Notes: a model not told the origin generated them from the letters alone. A DNA stretch of 64,000 bases from Symbiodinium natans (GCA_905221605.1 CAJNDS010002236.1:124001-188000), one strand, 5' to 3'; positions 11,500 to 22,745 are shown, numbered from the stretch's first letter. Made by a program: numbers and translations.

Positions 11500-11654
11500 A
11501 TTCTGTTGGAATAAGCCCCAATTGCAGAGCCACCCCGATGAGGGCTGTCTTCACAGTCAAAGAGAACCCTAATCAAAGGAAACCCTCAACCCTAAGCCCC
11601 AAACCCCAAACCCCAAACCACAAACCCCAAACCCCAAAAACCCCAAACCCCCCA

Positions 11655-11787
11655 AACCCTAAACCCTAAACCCTAAACCCTAAACCCTAAACCCTAAACC
11701 CTAAACCCTAAACCCTAAACCCTAAACCCTAAACCCTAAACCCTAAACCCTAAACCCTAAACCCTAAACCCTAAACCCTAAACCCTA
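11655..11787. repeat. CCCTAAA array
   Basis: About 18 perfect CCCTAAA units, preceded by CCCCAAA variants from about 11595. Confidence 0.96.
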
Positions 11788-12059
11788 TCCGAGGGTTCGG
11801 CGGTCCCGGCATGAGCCGAAATACCAGCTTTTGCGCTTCGCGGTTTGCGCCTGTCCAGGGGGATTCAATATCAGAACGCCTAAAGCACATGCTGCGTGGA
11901 TCACTTATCGGCTTGCTTATAGGGCTTTTGGGGTTTTCGGGCTCAGGATCATGTAGGGTCCTGCCTGGATCAGCCTCACATGAGCTGCCTAAATCCTCCA
12001 CCCTCTTTCCCCTACCTTGTCGGGGGAAAAAATAAAGGACCCGGGCAGCCGGATTTCAA

Positions 12060-12215
12060 AAGCTTGCCGGCCCACAAGGAACAGTTCCCCCGATATGCCT
12101 CCCTACTTCTGAGGGCGGTGCAAGGACAAACCAACACAAGGGGAGCACTGAAGCGGCCCCTTCGAGTGAACAAGAAGGCCAGCGCCTACTTCTGAGGGCG
12201 GCGCAGGAGAACAAA
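12060..12215. repeat. Short imperfect direct duplication
   Basis: CTACTTCTGAGGGCGG followed by CAAACC occurs twice, near 12105 and 12186. A plus frame through the region reads KEQFPRYASLLLRAVQGQTN and may be coding. Confidence 0.4.
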
Positions 12216-12584
12216 CCCTGAGCCCAGGGTGCACTCCGCCAAGTACGCCCCAATTAGCCCTCACACGTTCTGCAAAATGCTCAACGGTTGTCATACTTCG
12301 CTGGCTCACCTGGAGTGCCACCCTCTGTGGCCTCTTTCCCTGCCGCAGATCCAACAGAGACTTTGCTACTCACACCCCAAAGAACTTACAGTTCTGAGAG
12401 GACGGCGTCAGAAACACTGCGCCGGAAATCGCTGAAGCGCAGTGGTAGATTGTAGCAGATTCGAATTCAGCACCCTGAGCTCCCTATAAATATCCCGGAG
12501 TCATAACAATCCTCCTGAACCCTGAATGACCCTAAACCTTAAACCCTAACCCTAAACCCTAAATCCTACACCCGAAGCTGAAAG

Positions 12585-12981
12585 CCTTTAACCTGCTCTT
12601 GAAATGGGTGCGCACAGAGACTGCAAAGCTGTGCACCTCGAAACTTGCCCAGAGCATAGCCAATCTCAGCATGCAGGGTGCAGTTTAGGGTTTAGGGCTT
12701 AGGGCTCAGGGTTTCGGGTTTGGGGTTTAGGGTTTAGAGCTTGCAAGAAAGATCGTACTGCTTTGAAGGTTGCCCCTCAACATCACATCGAAACGCAAGA
12801 TGAGACAACGCGCAGTCTGGGTTCCAAAAAATCCTGCTTCAGTCTGGGTTCACGTCTTGGAAAATGGGCAGAGAGTCTACATTTGAGCCAGAATCATACA
12901 GCTTCTGTTCAAGCGCACCCTGTGCACTGGCCACGCCCCCTTGTAACTCCAAGCCTCAAGCAAACCTTCGGTCCTCTGTGA
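12585..12981 (+). CDS. Two-exon gene with a 62-nt heptamer intron
   Basis: Exon 12585-12677 reads LLKWVRTETAKLCTSKLAQS. Removing 12678-12739 (GT...AG, essentially all TTTAGGG-like units, ending TTTAGAG) continues in phase into KKDRTALKVAPQHHIETQDE and on to a TGA at 12981. The combined frame has no stop and good codon character. The product is unknown and polar, without an obvious membrane segment. The upstream start is not identified. Confidence 0.6.
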
Positions 12982-13128
12982 CTGGACAACAGCAGCATTC
13001 CATTGGTCTAGGACACTTCTTCGGTGCCTCCTTCGATCCAACCCGACACGCGCATCAAACCCCTCAACGCTGAAGCCCTTAAACCTGGCTCTTCGAAGCT
13101 GGTAGGCCCCCCTGCTAGCCACGGCTCG

Positions 13129-13241
13129 CAGGTGTCGCGCGCGTTGATCTGAAATTGCGGGGAAGGTGGCACGAACTCGATGAAGTCTACTCTAAGGCTT
13201 CCAGGGCTTTCTTTCAGCCCCAGAAAACGAGCAATCGCCGG
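13129..13241 (+). CDS. Putative exon, unknown
   Basis: After CTCGCAG the plus strand reads LKLRGRWHELDEVYSKASRA, strongly coding in character. The downstream island (13250-13385) is also open on plus (RFEKGFWKHLGGRLRSAV), but the junction between them cannot be a normal intron as read. Boundaries are unresolved. Confidence 0.4.
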
Positions 13242-13421
13242 TAGCTTAGATGGAAAGGTTTGAAAAAGGCTTCTGGAAGCACCTGGGCGGAAGGTTACGC
13301 AGCGCAGTCACGCCTTTCTGCCGCCTACAGTAGGGGTGCCTGCAACAAGAGTGATCGATGCTATTCTCGCCGTTTGCTACAGTTGAACCCTGAACCCTAA
13401 ACTCCAAACCCTAAACCCCAG

Positions 13422-13508
13422 TGGCAAGTTCTCAGCGCCTGGCATCCCATGACTGCAGCATATATGCCGGCCCTGTCTTGGGCTTCCCTGGACAAGCACA
13501 AACGACAG
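13422..13508 (+). CDS. Exon flush with GTTTAGGG donor
   Basis: The frame after CCCCAG reads SSQRLASHDCSIYAGPVLGF and ends exactly where GTTTAGGGTTTAGGG begins, giving a GT donor supplied by the heptamer. The upstream flank is CCCTAAACCCCAG. No family is recognised. Confidence 0.45.
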
Positions 13509-13986
13509 GTTTAGGGTTTAGGGTTTCCCTCGAAGCCCTTTTGTTGAGCAGGGGGAGGCGGGGGGGGTCGATTACACCCTCAAAGATTATAAAGGCCGAT
13601 GGCCTCTTTATCTGTTGCCCTTATACCTTAATAGAGGTTCTGGGTATCCTAACAAGAAACCCCCTACAAAACAGAAACCCTACTTAAAGAGACCACCACG
13701 CAATGTAACTCAAAGAGCCGAAAAGTAGTAAGGGCAACCACAGGGCCGGCAGACTTCGGTTCCCAATATACCACAAACCTGCCAACAAAAATGGCAATAT
13801 TTGCCCATTTTCCCAGCCTATACCCGAAACCCCAAAATCCTAAACCCTAGAACCCTAAAACCCTAAAACGCCAAAACCCTAAAACCCCTAAACTCCAAAA
13901 CCCTAACAAACCCTTAAAACTCCAAAACCCTAACAAACCCCCTTAAAAGACCCCAAACCCTAAAACCCCAAAACCCCTAAAACGCC

Positions 13987-14105
13987 TATGCCAAGCTTGT
14001 CCACCGCTTTCGTGGCGGCACCGCCACCAACCATCGAGTCCACCCCGCTGGCAGCGGCGGAGACTCCGCGCTGGAGGAGGTTCCCTCTTGGGATGCTGCC
14101 TCGGG
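13987..14105 (+). CDS. Putative exon, unknown
   Basis: The plus strand reads KLVHRFRGGTATNHRVHPAG and continues to PSWDAAS before a poly-G run and TTTAGGG. GC-rich third positions support coding. The next island (about 14160-14317) is open in two plus frames, one of them interrupted by TAA. Confidence 0.4.
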
Positions 14106-14396
14106 GGGGGGTGGGGGTTTAGGGTTTAGGGTTTGCGGTGATAGGGCGTAGGTGCTGCGAAGTGTTTGATTTGTTAGCTGCAACATGGAAGGCAGTGACA
14201 GCTACGCGACTCTATAAGACTCCGACAATCTCAATCCTGCCGCTGAGGCGGCGGCTTCTTTGGCCCATGATGGCTCGCGAACTGGCAAGGCCGAGCCGTG
14301 AAGAGAAGTTCCACTAACTTGCTTGCCTTGCTTGCTCCCGGCTGGTGAAATTCTCCTTCGGAGATACTCTAACTAAGGCAACAATTGGTTCTCGGA

Positions 14397-14804
14397 TCAA
14401 ACATGGGTGAGCTCTTGAGCTGTAGAATCACTGCAGAACGGGCTGGGTGGTCTCAAGATGATCCCAGGAGTTGACTGTTCTGGCATTCCGGCAACCTTGA
14501 GCCACATAGCCCTCGGGACAATGAGCTGCGAAATCTTCAAAACATCCTCATCATACCAGAGGTCAGGGCTCAGGTTGCTGGCTTACATGATCGAAATCCT
14601 ATAAACCCTTAACCCTTAACCCTTAACCCTTAACCCTTAACCCTAAACCCTACAACCTAAACCCAGAACAAAGTCTGTTTCACCTTGGGGGATGGCTGCA
14701 GCGACTCGGAGCGCCCCAAGTCCAGGCTGTGACACCGGCAGCCCCCCTTTTGAGCGAGTCGATCTTTGCAACTCACCTGGAGCTTGGCTGATCCATGCTT
14801 CCAT
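14397..14804 (-). CDS. Three-exon gene, 83-residue unknown protein
   Basis: Exons 14804-14777 (ATG; MEAWISQAP; donor GTGAGT), 14726-14684 (acceptor TCACAG; donor GTGAAA) and 14577-14397 (acceptor GCCAG; stop TGA) join in phase to a complete 83-residue frame. The last exon includes LWYDEDVLKISQLIVPRAMW. Introns are 50 and 106 nt; the second carries TTAAGGG/TTTAGGG units in the sense strand. No family is recognised and no signal peptide is seen. Plus-strand frames in the region are treated as shadows. Confidence 0.58.
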
Positions 14805-15000
14805 CGGGAGTCTAAATCCTAAGCCCTACACCCCTAAAAACCCTAAACCCTAAACCCTAAACCCTAAACCCCTAAACCCCTAAACCCTTAACCTCTTAAA
14901 CCCCCAAAGCCCTGAACTCGTCAGCCGAGCACGAGCCCCGGCTCTGACGAGAGGAGATTGCGTCCTGGGTCTTGATCGCTTTGGCTTGGGTTGGAGTTAG

Positions 15001-15112
15001 GTTTAGGGTTTAGGGTTTAGGGTTTAGGGTTTAGGGTTTAAGGTTTAGGGTTTAGGGTTTAGGGTTTAGGGTTTAGAAGAGTTTAGAAGAGTTTAGGGTT
15101 TAGGGTTTAGGG
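15001..15112. repeat. TTTAGGG array
   Basis: About 12 TTTAGGG units with two TTTAGAAGAG interruptions. Confidence 0.95.
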
Positions 15113-15225
15113 GGCCAGCCTTTCTGAGCAACCTTATAAGCATCACAACCCAGGCATACATAAAGCGGTGAGGGAGGTTCAAGCCTGATGAGCAACATAA
15201 GGGAAAGTCAGTGCCGATGACACCT

Positions 15226-15407
15226 CTATACATGTGGAGCCAGAATGCCGGACGTTGGCAAGGATGCCCAGAACCTGTACAGAAACTTCCAGGGAACCTT
15301 CGAGAATCCAATGAACGACTTCCAGACGCTCCTGCTGTGGATGCCGGGCGGCTCTTCAGCATATCTCCCGTGGCGACTCCGGTGATGCAGCACGCCACAG
15401 CCTGGGT
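15226..15407 (-). CDS. Terminal exon, unknown protein
   Basis: After GCTAAG the minus strand stays open for 60 codons to TAG at 15226, including RSVWKSFIGFSKVPWKFLYR. It is aromatic-rich and coding in character. A likely upstream exon of the same strand (about 15635-15588) reads NRQKVVAGALCGAAEALE before GTGCAG, but the phase does not join directly. Confidence 0.5.
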
Positions 15408-15680
15408 CTTAGCAGTCCGAAGCCCACCCACAATGGAAATGCCACTTAAGGGTGAACTCGGGGCTTCAGGGTTTAGAGCGTAGAGGGTTTAGGAGTTCAG
15501 GGTTTAGGGGAGTTCTGTGGGTTTGGCCTTCAGTGTTTAGGGTTCGGCATTCAGGGTCAAGGGAGGTCCTCGGAGTCTATGCTGCACCTCCAGGGCCTCT
15601 GCCGCACCGCACAGAGCTCCCGCGACCACCTTCTGGCGGTTCAGGGTTTAGGGTTTAGGGTTTAGGGTGTGTGCCGAGAC

Positions 15681-15953
15681 ATGGCGATGAAGCGTACGCC
15701 GAGCAAGATCCGAACATGTGAGCCTTGCAGTTTAGTGCTCAAGGTTTTCGAGGCATTGATTCCAGGTAGGTGGCAAGGTTCTGAACTCAGGTTCAGGGCG
15801 GTTTAGGGTCTAGGGTTTAGGGGGTTTAAGGTTAGGTTTTAGGTTTTAGGGTACAATGGCACATGCTCAATGGCTTCGGAGTTCAGGTTAAAGGCAACTT
15901 CTTTATGGGACCGCCCTGCGCAGCCACCAGACTCCCCTACCTGGCATGCCTGA
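15681..15953 (+). CDS. Two-exon 62-residue gene with heptamer intron
   Basis: ATG at 15681 opens MAMKRTPSKIRTCEPCSLVL and ends at 15765 before GTAGGT. The intron 15766-15849 (84 nt) is largely TTTAGGG-like and ends TTTTAG. Phase continues into a frame with MASEFRLKATSLWDRPAQ and TGA at 15953. Complete predicted length is 62 residues with two close Cys (CEPC). Function is unknown. Confidence 0.58.
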
Positions 15954-16044
15954 CAACCCTGAACGTTTTGGGGCTTAGGGTTAGTTTGGGGGGTTTAGGG
16001 TTTAGAGGTTAAACCGCAAACTCCGCAAATCCTAACCCTAACCC

Positions 16045-16158
16045 CCATCACCTGCCTCAACTGGCCAGTCGACTTGGGATTCTTGGGCTGCAACTCCTCT
16101 ATGTTTGGGGTAACGCCGCCCCATACTCTGGCCTGTTTCTGGATTTTCTTACATCGGT
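16045..16158 (+). CDS. Putative hydrophobic exon
   Basis: The plus strand reads LASRLGILGLQLLYVWGNAA followed by PYSGLFLDFLTS and the donor GTACTA, after which a CCCTGAA/CCCTAAA array starts at once. The segment is hydrophobic and may be membrane-associated. The acceptor is not identified. Confidence 0.42.
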
Positions 16159-16159
16159 A

Positions 16160-16360
16160 CTAAACCCTGAACCCTAAACCCTGAACCCTAAACCCTGAAC
16201 CCTGAACCCTAAACCCTGAACCCTGAACCCTGAACCCTAAACCCTGAACCCTAAACCCTAAACCCTAAACGCTGAACCCTAAACCCTAAACCCTAAACCC
16301 TAGACCCTAGACCCTAAACCCTAAACCCTAAACCCTAAACCCTAAACCCTAAACCCCTAC
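16160..16360. repeat. Mixed CCCTGAA/CCCTAAA array
   Basis: About 29 heptamers. The 5' half alternates CCCTGAA and CCCTAAA and the 3' half is mostly CCCTAAA, so variant units are clustered rather than random. Confidence 0.93.
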
Positions 16361-16459
16361 CAAACTGCTCAAGACCAGGCTGAGCCACGCTCCCAGAGCT
16401 CAATGCAGCTACGGCAGCCACGGACGAAGAGCCAAGAGCCCCAAAGAGGGAGATCACCT
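16359..16459 (-). CDS. Putative exon, Ala/Ser-rich
   Basis: After GCAAAG the minus strand reads VISLFGALGSSSVAAVAALS and ends at GTAGGGG, which leads into TTTAGGG in the sense direction. Plus-strand frames are also open. A further minus island (16722-16645) reads SNTSKRAQLFYFRLPQHGPK. Confidence 0.4.
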
Positions 16460-17488
16460 TTGCTTCTCTTCGGTTTGGGGGGGTGTAGGGTTTTTGGGGT
16501 TTTAGGGCTTTAGGATTTTTAGGGTTTTTAGGGTTCTTAGGGTTTCTAGGGTTTTTATGGTTTTTTGGGTTTAGGGTTAGGGTTTAGGGCTTGGGTTTAG
16601 GGTTTAGGGTCTAGGGTTTGGGGTTTAGGGGGGTTAAGGTGTAAGGCTTAGCGCTTTGGGCCCATGTTGCGGAAGGCGAAAGTAGAACAACTGGGCTCTC
16701 TTTGAAGTGTTGCTCATGTGGCCATTTCCCAGATAGGGGTACTCACCCCTACTATTTCCCCAAATACGATAATCCTGATTATGGGAAACCCCCAGAAAGG
16801 GTACGCCGAATTTCGAAAACCCCCATGTCCTGTTTAGGTAGGGTTTAGGGCATTCCTTCTATGTCAAAATGGCCCCAAGTACCCTAAGACGCTGAGTTCC
16901 CCTGAAGTACCCTAAGTACCCCAAGTTGCCCAAAGTACCCCAAGTACCCTAAGTACCCTAAGTATCCTCAGCATCCTAAGTACCCTAAGTACCCTATGCC
17001 CTAAGCCCTAAACCCTAAACCCTAAACCCTAAACCCTAAACCTAAACCCTAGACCCTAAACCCTAAACCCTCAACCCTAAACCCCAACTCTCTCCACCAT
17101 GACACCCCGGAGGGCTGGCGCGGGATGACTCGCCCCGAGCCGGTGCCTTCCGGGCTCAGGCCCGTGGCTCGGCCTCGGACGCTATCATGGGGCTTTCTTT
17201 CACCCTAAACCCTGAACCCTAAACCCTAAACCCTAAACCCTAAACCCTAAACCCTAAGGTTTTGGGGTTTATAAGGGTTTCGGGTTTAGGGTTGAGGGTT
17301 TGGGGTTTAGAGTTTAGGGTTTGAGATTGAACAAGGGGGTCTTTTGCAGCGTGCTTGAGGACTTCTTGGTGCTTTTGGGTTGTTAGGGTTTTGGGTGTTG
17401 AGCGTGTGTTGCGGGGTTGAGGGTTTAGGGTCTTGACAAGGGTTTGTGAATTTAGGGCTTGGGGTTGAAGTTTAGGGTGTAAATCTTA

Positions 17489-18130
17489 TCAGGTTTGGGG
17501 TTCATATGTTTGGGATGAAGCTGTTTCAGGCTGCGTGCTCTTGGCTCTTGACAGGTTTTGATTTTCAGGAGAGAGGTACAAGATTTGGGGGGTCAAGATG
17601 GATAAGAGATGGATACGAGTTCCGGGGCTTAGAGGGACCTTCGGATGCTTAGGGCCAGGGCGTCTAATCTGACTTGGGTTTAGGGCGGGTTGACGGTCCC
17701 CCACTCCACCCATGCCAAAATGCCGCATGATGCCACACAGCCTGCAGCTCGTACTACCGAGGCTGACTGAACCAGCCGACATATTGTAGCCCTCAATGGC
17801 ATTGGCGGAGTTTTTTGTGTCACGAGAAAGCTGCGAGGTCTGCACATCTTGGAAATGGGGGCGGGCCAACGGCAGAATACAGTTGTACAAGTTTAGAGCC
17901 TGCATTAATTATGTACATCTGTCCAAGTCCACAACCAATCGTACTGTCCTGTGCATGCCGGCCACATACCCCGTTGCATCTCAAGAGGCTCAGGTGAACT
18001 CAAGTTACCTCAAGCCTCACACAAGCTCTGCGCCTGGAATACAGCATCAGAGGTCTAGAAAACGTCTTCTGCGCGTGGGTGGATCCAAACTGATCCGCGC
18101 GCAGATCATGTCACACTTGCTCTAAGCAAA
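17489..18130. other. Open frames on both strands, strand unresolved
   Basis: The minus strand has a 138-residue frame containing DVQTSQLSRDTKNSANAIEG; the plus strand has a 109-residue frame starting at 17796 containing CEVCTSWKWGRANGRIQLYK. One is probably coding, but I cannot decide which. Confidence 0.3.
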
Positions 18131-18479
18131 CAACCTGGAGATCCTTGAGATCATAACCTATCAGCTCCGTAAGGAGTGACCTTTTCTCTTCGAGAGAGTC
18201 CACTCGCCTCGTCACTGTCCAGTGAGAGTTTGGGAGAATCAGGATCTCATTCTCCTCAGGGTACTGGCTCACCTGGGATGTTTATGTAGGGTTATAGGGT
18301 TTAAGGTGTTAGGAAATCCGAAACCCAAGTCGCCAAACCTTTCATAAATTGCAGGCCATAATTATGACGGCCAAAGCTAGACAGAATCTCGCCAGAGTCT
18401 GTGCCAAGCAGCATCCTCAATGTTGCGGCCGTTGCAAACTTCCTGGGCTTGAAGCGGCTCGTGGGGGTTAGGGTTTAGG

Positions 18480-18655
18480 GTTTAAGGTTTCTGGTGTTGC
18501 AAGATGCGACATGTCCAATCTTAGCACACATATCTGTTGGAGCCTAACAGCAGATTTTGAGGGACCATTGCACGCAACTCCCATAACGCCTCCACCTTTC
18601 AACTCCAGAAGGGATTCAAGGGATTCAAAGCACGGAGTGGCCAACCCTCTTGGGC
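18480..18655 (-). CDS. Putative exon, unknown
   Basis: The minus strand reads CFESLESLLELKGGGVMGVA and continues to QQICVLRLDMSHLATPE, ending at TTTAGGG-type sequence. The reverse strand is also open; the minus reading has the better residue make-up. Confidence 0.38.
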
Positions 18656-19481
18656 CTACCTTGGGTTTGGGGCACCCCAAGCCCGCTAACCCGCAACAAC
18701 GGCCCCTGAAAGTTCCAAGCTGCCAGCACAAGAGCCGTGCCTGAGTCATTCTCAGAAACTTTATGGCTGCATTGCATGTTGCCTCCGCATGTCAAAGTCC
18801 AGCCATTGCATGCACATGTATATACCTATATGGCATATTCATAGATATATATATGCATATATATATATATATAATATGTATACAGCCGTCGCCCGCGAAA
18901 ACCACTCATTCACGAGCAGAAGGAGAACGCTTAGGATTCAAAGCCGAGGTTCCTGAGAGCTTGCTGTCGGCGGCACGACCCACGAATGTGGGAACCTGCC
19001 CAGAACCCTGCATAAGGAGTGCAAGTCCCAGGGTCAAGTTGACCCCCCCCTCCCCACCCGCGGAAGAATGGGCTTAGGTTGGGGTTTGGGGCGTAAGGGT
19101 TTAGGAGTTGAGGGTGCTCCTTGCCAAGTAGTCAGATGGACAAGCATGAGGACGAAAAGAAGACCAATTGTTCTTTCATGAGCATTCAGGAAGCACGCGC
19201 ATCGTTCAAGAGATGCTCGCCATCGTGGCACATGTCTGGGCATGACCAACACAGCCAACACATCCCTAAACACTGTCCTTACAGTATAAGTTCCAAAAAA
19301 AACCTTGTAAACCCTATCGACACAGCCTGATTTACATAACCCCAGAAGGTCCAGGAATCCCATGAAGCCTCTAAACCCTACAACCAGAAACCCTCTAATC
19401 ACTCCAAGCCCTCTACAGAAGTGCCTTTTTCAAAGCAGCTGCAGACTGCCAGCCCTTGGGGCGCGCAACGTTCACAAGCAC

Positions 19482-20640
19482 TTTGGGGGAATGTCCGCGC
19501 CTGGTTCTGGGTCCTCGTGGTGGATGTAAAGGGCTGCCATGTGATCGTCTTCCCAACGCGGTATGCCTCTGGAGGAAAGTACCTGAGCTTCAGCAGGGTT
19601 CGTAGTGATGTCGCTTAGGGGTGGTCGAAGGTGCACGGATAGAAGTCACCGCAAGATCACAAGTGCAACTAGGCGGCTGAGGGATGCCACGATAGGTCCG
19701 TCCCATGTAGGGCGGCAGCATGGGTAAGGCCTGCGAGAGGTGGTAGATGTAGTCTCGGTAAGCATCCAGCCTGCATGTGGCATCCACTTCTTTGGGCCAG
19801 ATGCCTTCTCAAACTACACACTCGCTCTCAAGAGGAAGGGACCTTGAATCACCTGGGACTACGAGAGAGGGGACTCTGAGTCTTCACTGGTCAAACACGA
19901 GCAGATCCAGGAATCCACTGAACAGCCTGCTTTCGGCACTCAGTGTCGCCGCCCGCATCGTCATGTTGAGCATCTTGTAGAGCTGCTTCTGTGTCGTGGC
20001 CTTGGCATATTAGGGTTTAATTAGGGTAGGTAGGCAGAGTGACAGACGGAGATCGTCAGGATGGCGCAGCGGATGTTCGTCAACTTGCAGTCACTGCTAA
20101 AGCCAAGCAAGTTATGGGTAGTTCGCGGTCCCTTTCAGAATTTCGGGCTCCTTGTATATGGCGCCGTATGAGATAGGGACCCAAAACAGGGACCCTGATT
20201 TGGAGAACTACTCTTATTGCTGACGATGCTCGGATCTCTCCTGCGTGTAGGCGAACACAGCAGCTGCGTGCCTGTCCTTATAGGCACCCCCAGCGCAGCA
20301 CAGCAATCAACAAAGCAACAGCCATCAGATCCTCAAATTTTTGTGGTGGAGCTTGAGGTACGCTTGACTGCGCATGTTCCAGGAGACAAACATCCCAATA
20401 TCCTGATCTACTCTTTCGTTTGGGTTCGAGCCACGGCCCTGAAACGGACCCCAGTGCTAAAGGTTATGGCCCAAAGCTTTCAGGGTAGAATGTTCGCACT
20501 TGGCACGCCAAAGTTTCCGTCAGCTTGGCGACATTGAGCTCTGCTAGCTCCTCTGCCAAGTTCTTTCCCCTCTGCATGATGAACCTTACTTGCATCTTGC
20601 GATCCCGGCAGCAGGAGGAATTCCAAGCGCCCGAATTAAC
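19482..20640 (-). CDS. ADP-ribosyltransferase (ART) superfamily gene, multi-exon
   Basis: Exons run about 20640-20478, 20438-20288, 20240-20194, 20105-20035, 20000-19888, 19786-19670 and 19587-19482. The last three carry ART hallmarks in order: QLYKMLNMTMRAATLS with SGFLDLLVFD, then YHLSQALPMLPPYMGRTYRG (the R motif YRG) and YRVGKTITWQPFTSTT (the S motif). ART enzymes move ADP-ribose from NAD+ to protein side chains. The first exon reads GKNLAEELAELNVAKLTETL. The first three exons join in phase, one with a GC donor (20477). The Glu-containing third motif should lie 3' of 19482 and was not found. The plus-strand 65-residue frame at 19421-19618 is a shadow of the FTSTT exon. It may be the 3' part of a longer gene with the zinc-finger/MIB exons upstream. 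Confidence 0.72.
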
Positions 20641-20893
20641 CGTTCATGGCTGGGCGGGGTTGTTTCACACCATTCTGAGTGCACATGACTTAATTCAGCT
20701 CAAGACCTTCGGTTGCAAGCGACGGCTCCACCACTACCCAATGCACGCACTAGCCGAAGATGTGGGAGAGCTTTGCTGGGCTCACGTTTTCCGTACTATT
20801 GGACAGGCACAGGTGCAAAGCTTCACCGCTCTCTCCAGATTTTACATGCCAAGGCCGAGACGCCCCTCCCTGAATGAGCTGTGGTTATGGTGA
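20525..20893 (+). other. Competing plus-strand frame, 122 residues
   Basis: A plus frame with HAKVSVSLATL upstream and VGELCWAHVFRTIGQ downstream is open and protein-like. Its 5' half is antisense to the first exon of the ART gene, so at most the 3' half (20640-20893) could be genuine. Confidence 0.3.
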
Positions 20894-20989
20894 CTTTTCT
20901 CTTTTGCTGAGATAAGCGAGACCCTTCTGCGAGCACTTCTGGGGAACGTGCTTCCGCAAGTTGGGCTTCCAAGCTGAAACCCCCCCCCC

Positions 20990-22745
20990 CAACAAAAAAA
21001 ATGCTCTAACTGGCAGCGGTTCAAAGCTCTTCATGCAAGCTTCCAAAATAAAAACTACAGCACCTCTGACGCCGTTCAGAACCAAGTCGATCAGCTTTAA
21101 CTCGTAGTGTCTTGAGCACGAGTTCCTGCAATGAACTCTCGCTACAGGGTAGGTGTCCCTTCTTCTTAAGAATCTGGCCGAGAGTCTCGCGCTCTCCGTC
21201 ATCAAGACCGAATGACTTCAGCGACGTCGGCACATCCTGCAGCATGTGCACCAACCAATCCTGCAACCCCCCCCCCCCTCCCCCCGCAGGCCGCGAGTCC
21301 TTGGTTGGCGTCCAGCCTTGCTTGATAAAGTCCCGCGCTCCTTCCAAGCACCGAAGATGGATTTTTGTTTAGGTTTAGGGTGAAGCTTGTAGGGTTCTCG
21401 GGGCGGGGCAAAGTTTCAAAGGCATAAAACGTCCTGCATCCGCCGCCTCCATCCCGATGCCCCAGCGCATGGTGGGACCGCGGTCACTCTGCGGCGTCTG
21501 CGGCGAAGGGGACGATGGCGATGTGGGAGGGGGGATGTTGTTGTTGCCGTGGGGCTTGCGGTGTCTTTCTGGCTCTGCTCACTTCCTCATCTGGATAGAA
21601 CTCAGCGGGAACTTTGGCTAGCCAGGATGCAGGGAGATGGGACATCAGAGCTACTTGCAGTACATTCAAAGCATTGGGCAAGCCCGGACAGCTGCAGAAA
21701 ACAAAATAGAAGAACAACCAAGAACAACACTGTGGAGTAACAAGGAAAGACAGAGGTCCGTAGGCCGGCCACACGTCTCGGTAGTAGTCGTCCACCCGAT
21801 AGCAGTTGGTCATCTTACCCAGCCTGGGTCATCTTTCCCTCTGCAGGTGCCTGTAGTGTCGTCATCCTGACCGCCCCACTTCCACGTGGGCCCACGTCTG
21901 ACCCTACTTCCTGGCTCGGGCATCGTTGTCTTGCCCAGGCAGTAGCTGCAAACGTCGTAGTCGTGGTCTCTGCAGCTCGCAGCGGGGTGGCCTACGGGCA
22001 GCTTCGTGTGGCCTCGGCTGAGCCCGAAACAGACTGAGGACCCACCCCCAAATCTGGAATAACTATACGATTTCGAGCTACGATCCTTCTGACGGGCACA
22101 CGTCGGACGGGGAAAGAGATCTCGATCCCTGGGTCCCTGACTGCTATCGCTTGATGAAGTCGCCTTAAACGACTTTACACGCACATCTGCCCTAAAACCT
22201 CACAAGGAAGCAGCAACCAAGCAGACCGAAGAACGAACTGCTGCCGTATACCAAAGGGCAGACATCGCATCTGCAACGGGATGAAGAAACTGGCCCAGAT
22301 TTCAGCTCACAGCCTTGCGGGCAGTAGCGGGCCACTTCGGGTGGAAACACCTGCAGGGCCAGCTTCTGGCGCGCGCGCGCCCATTCTTGTATCCCAAAAC
22401 TTGCAAAACGTTGTGGACCGGCAAATGGACGAGCCGATGGCGGTGGCGCATGCTAAGCTTGTGTGTGCGTTCTCTACCTTTGATTTTGTTGTGACGGCCT
22501 CTAGTCAGAAGATCCGGCACTGTAGGTTTAACCGTCCTTTTTCTCTTGTCGGTTTGATCCTATAATGAGGCTTCGCGACACCGTTTTCTCTTTAGGCCAG
22601 GTCTTCGGGCCATGGTCGTCCCACCTGCAACTGAAATAAAGGCAAGTTCAAAATAGCGTATGTTCCCGCGCAGGCTGGATTCCACAAGTAGACACTGATG
22701 TGGCGCATGTTCACGCAGATTTGGCGCGAGATAGTCTTGGCGACA
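20990..22745 (-). CDS. Zinc finger (C1/ZZ-like) plus MIB/HERC2 domain gene
   Basis: Exon about 22745-22625 reads KTISRQICVNMRHISVYLWN (donor GTGGGA). Exon 22399-22252 follows GCAAG and reads YCPQGCELKSG then RCRCDVC (donor GTATAC). The next island (to 21810) reads CRDHDYDVCSYC, completing a split ZZ/C1-type finger, then GSRVRRGPTWKWGGQDD, the core of a MIB/HERC2 domain. The frame then shifts near 21812, through a tiny intron or an indel, into TNCYRVDDYYRDVWPAYGP. After an apparent 50-nt intron ending TTTTCTGCAG the strand reads AKVPAEFYPDEEVSRARKTP. Later islands (21347-20990) read LQDVPTSLKSFGLDDGERET and LKLIDLVLNGVRGAVVFILE. ZZ and MIB/HERC2 modules bind proteins in ubiquitin-type scaffolds. 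It lies directly upstream of the ART exons on the same strand. Confidence 0.62.

Noticed and set aside
14494-14514. CTTGAGCCACATAGCC resembling an inverted spliced leader
   Set aside because: Only about 15 of 21 positions match and it lies inside the coding exon 14577-14397.
19421-19618. Plus-strand 65-residue frame with good composition
   Set aside because: Its antisense carries the ART S motif FTSTT in the right order after the YRG exon, so the plus frame is a shadow.
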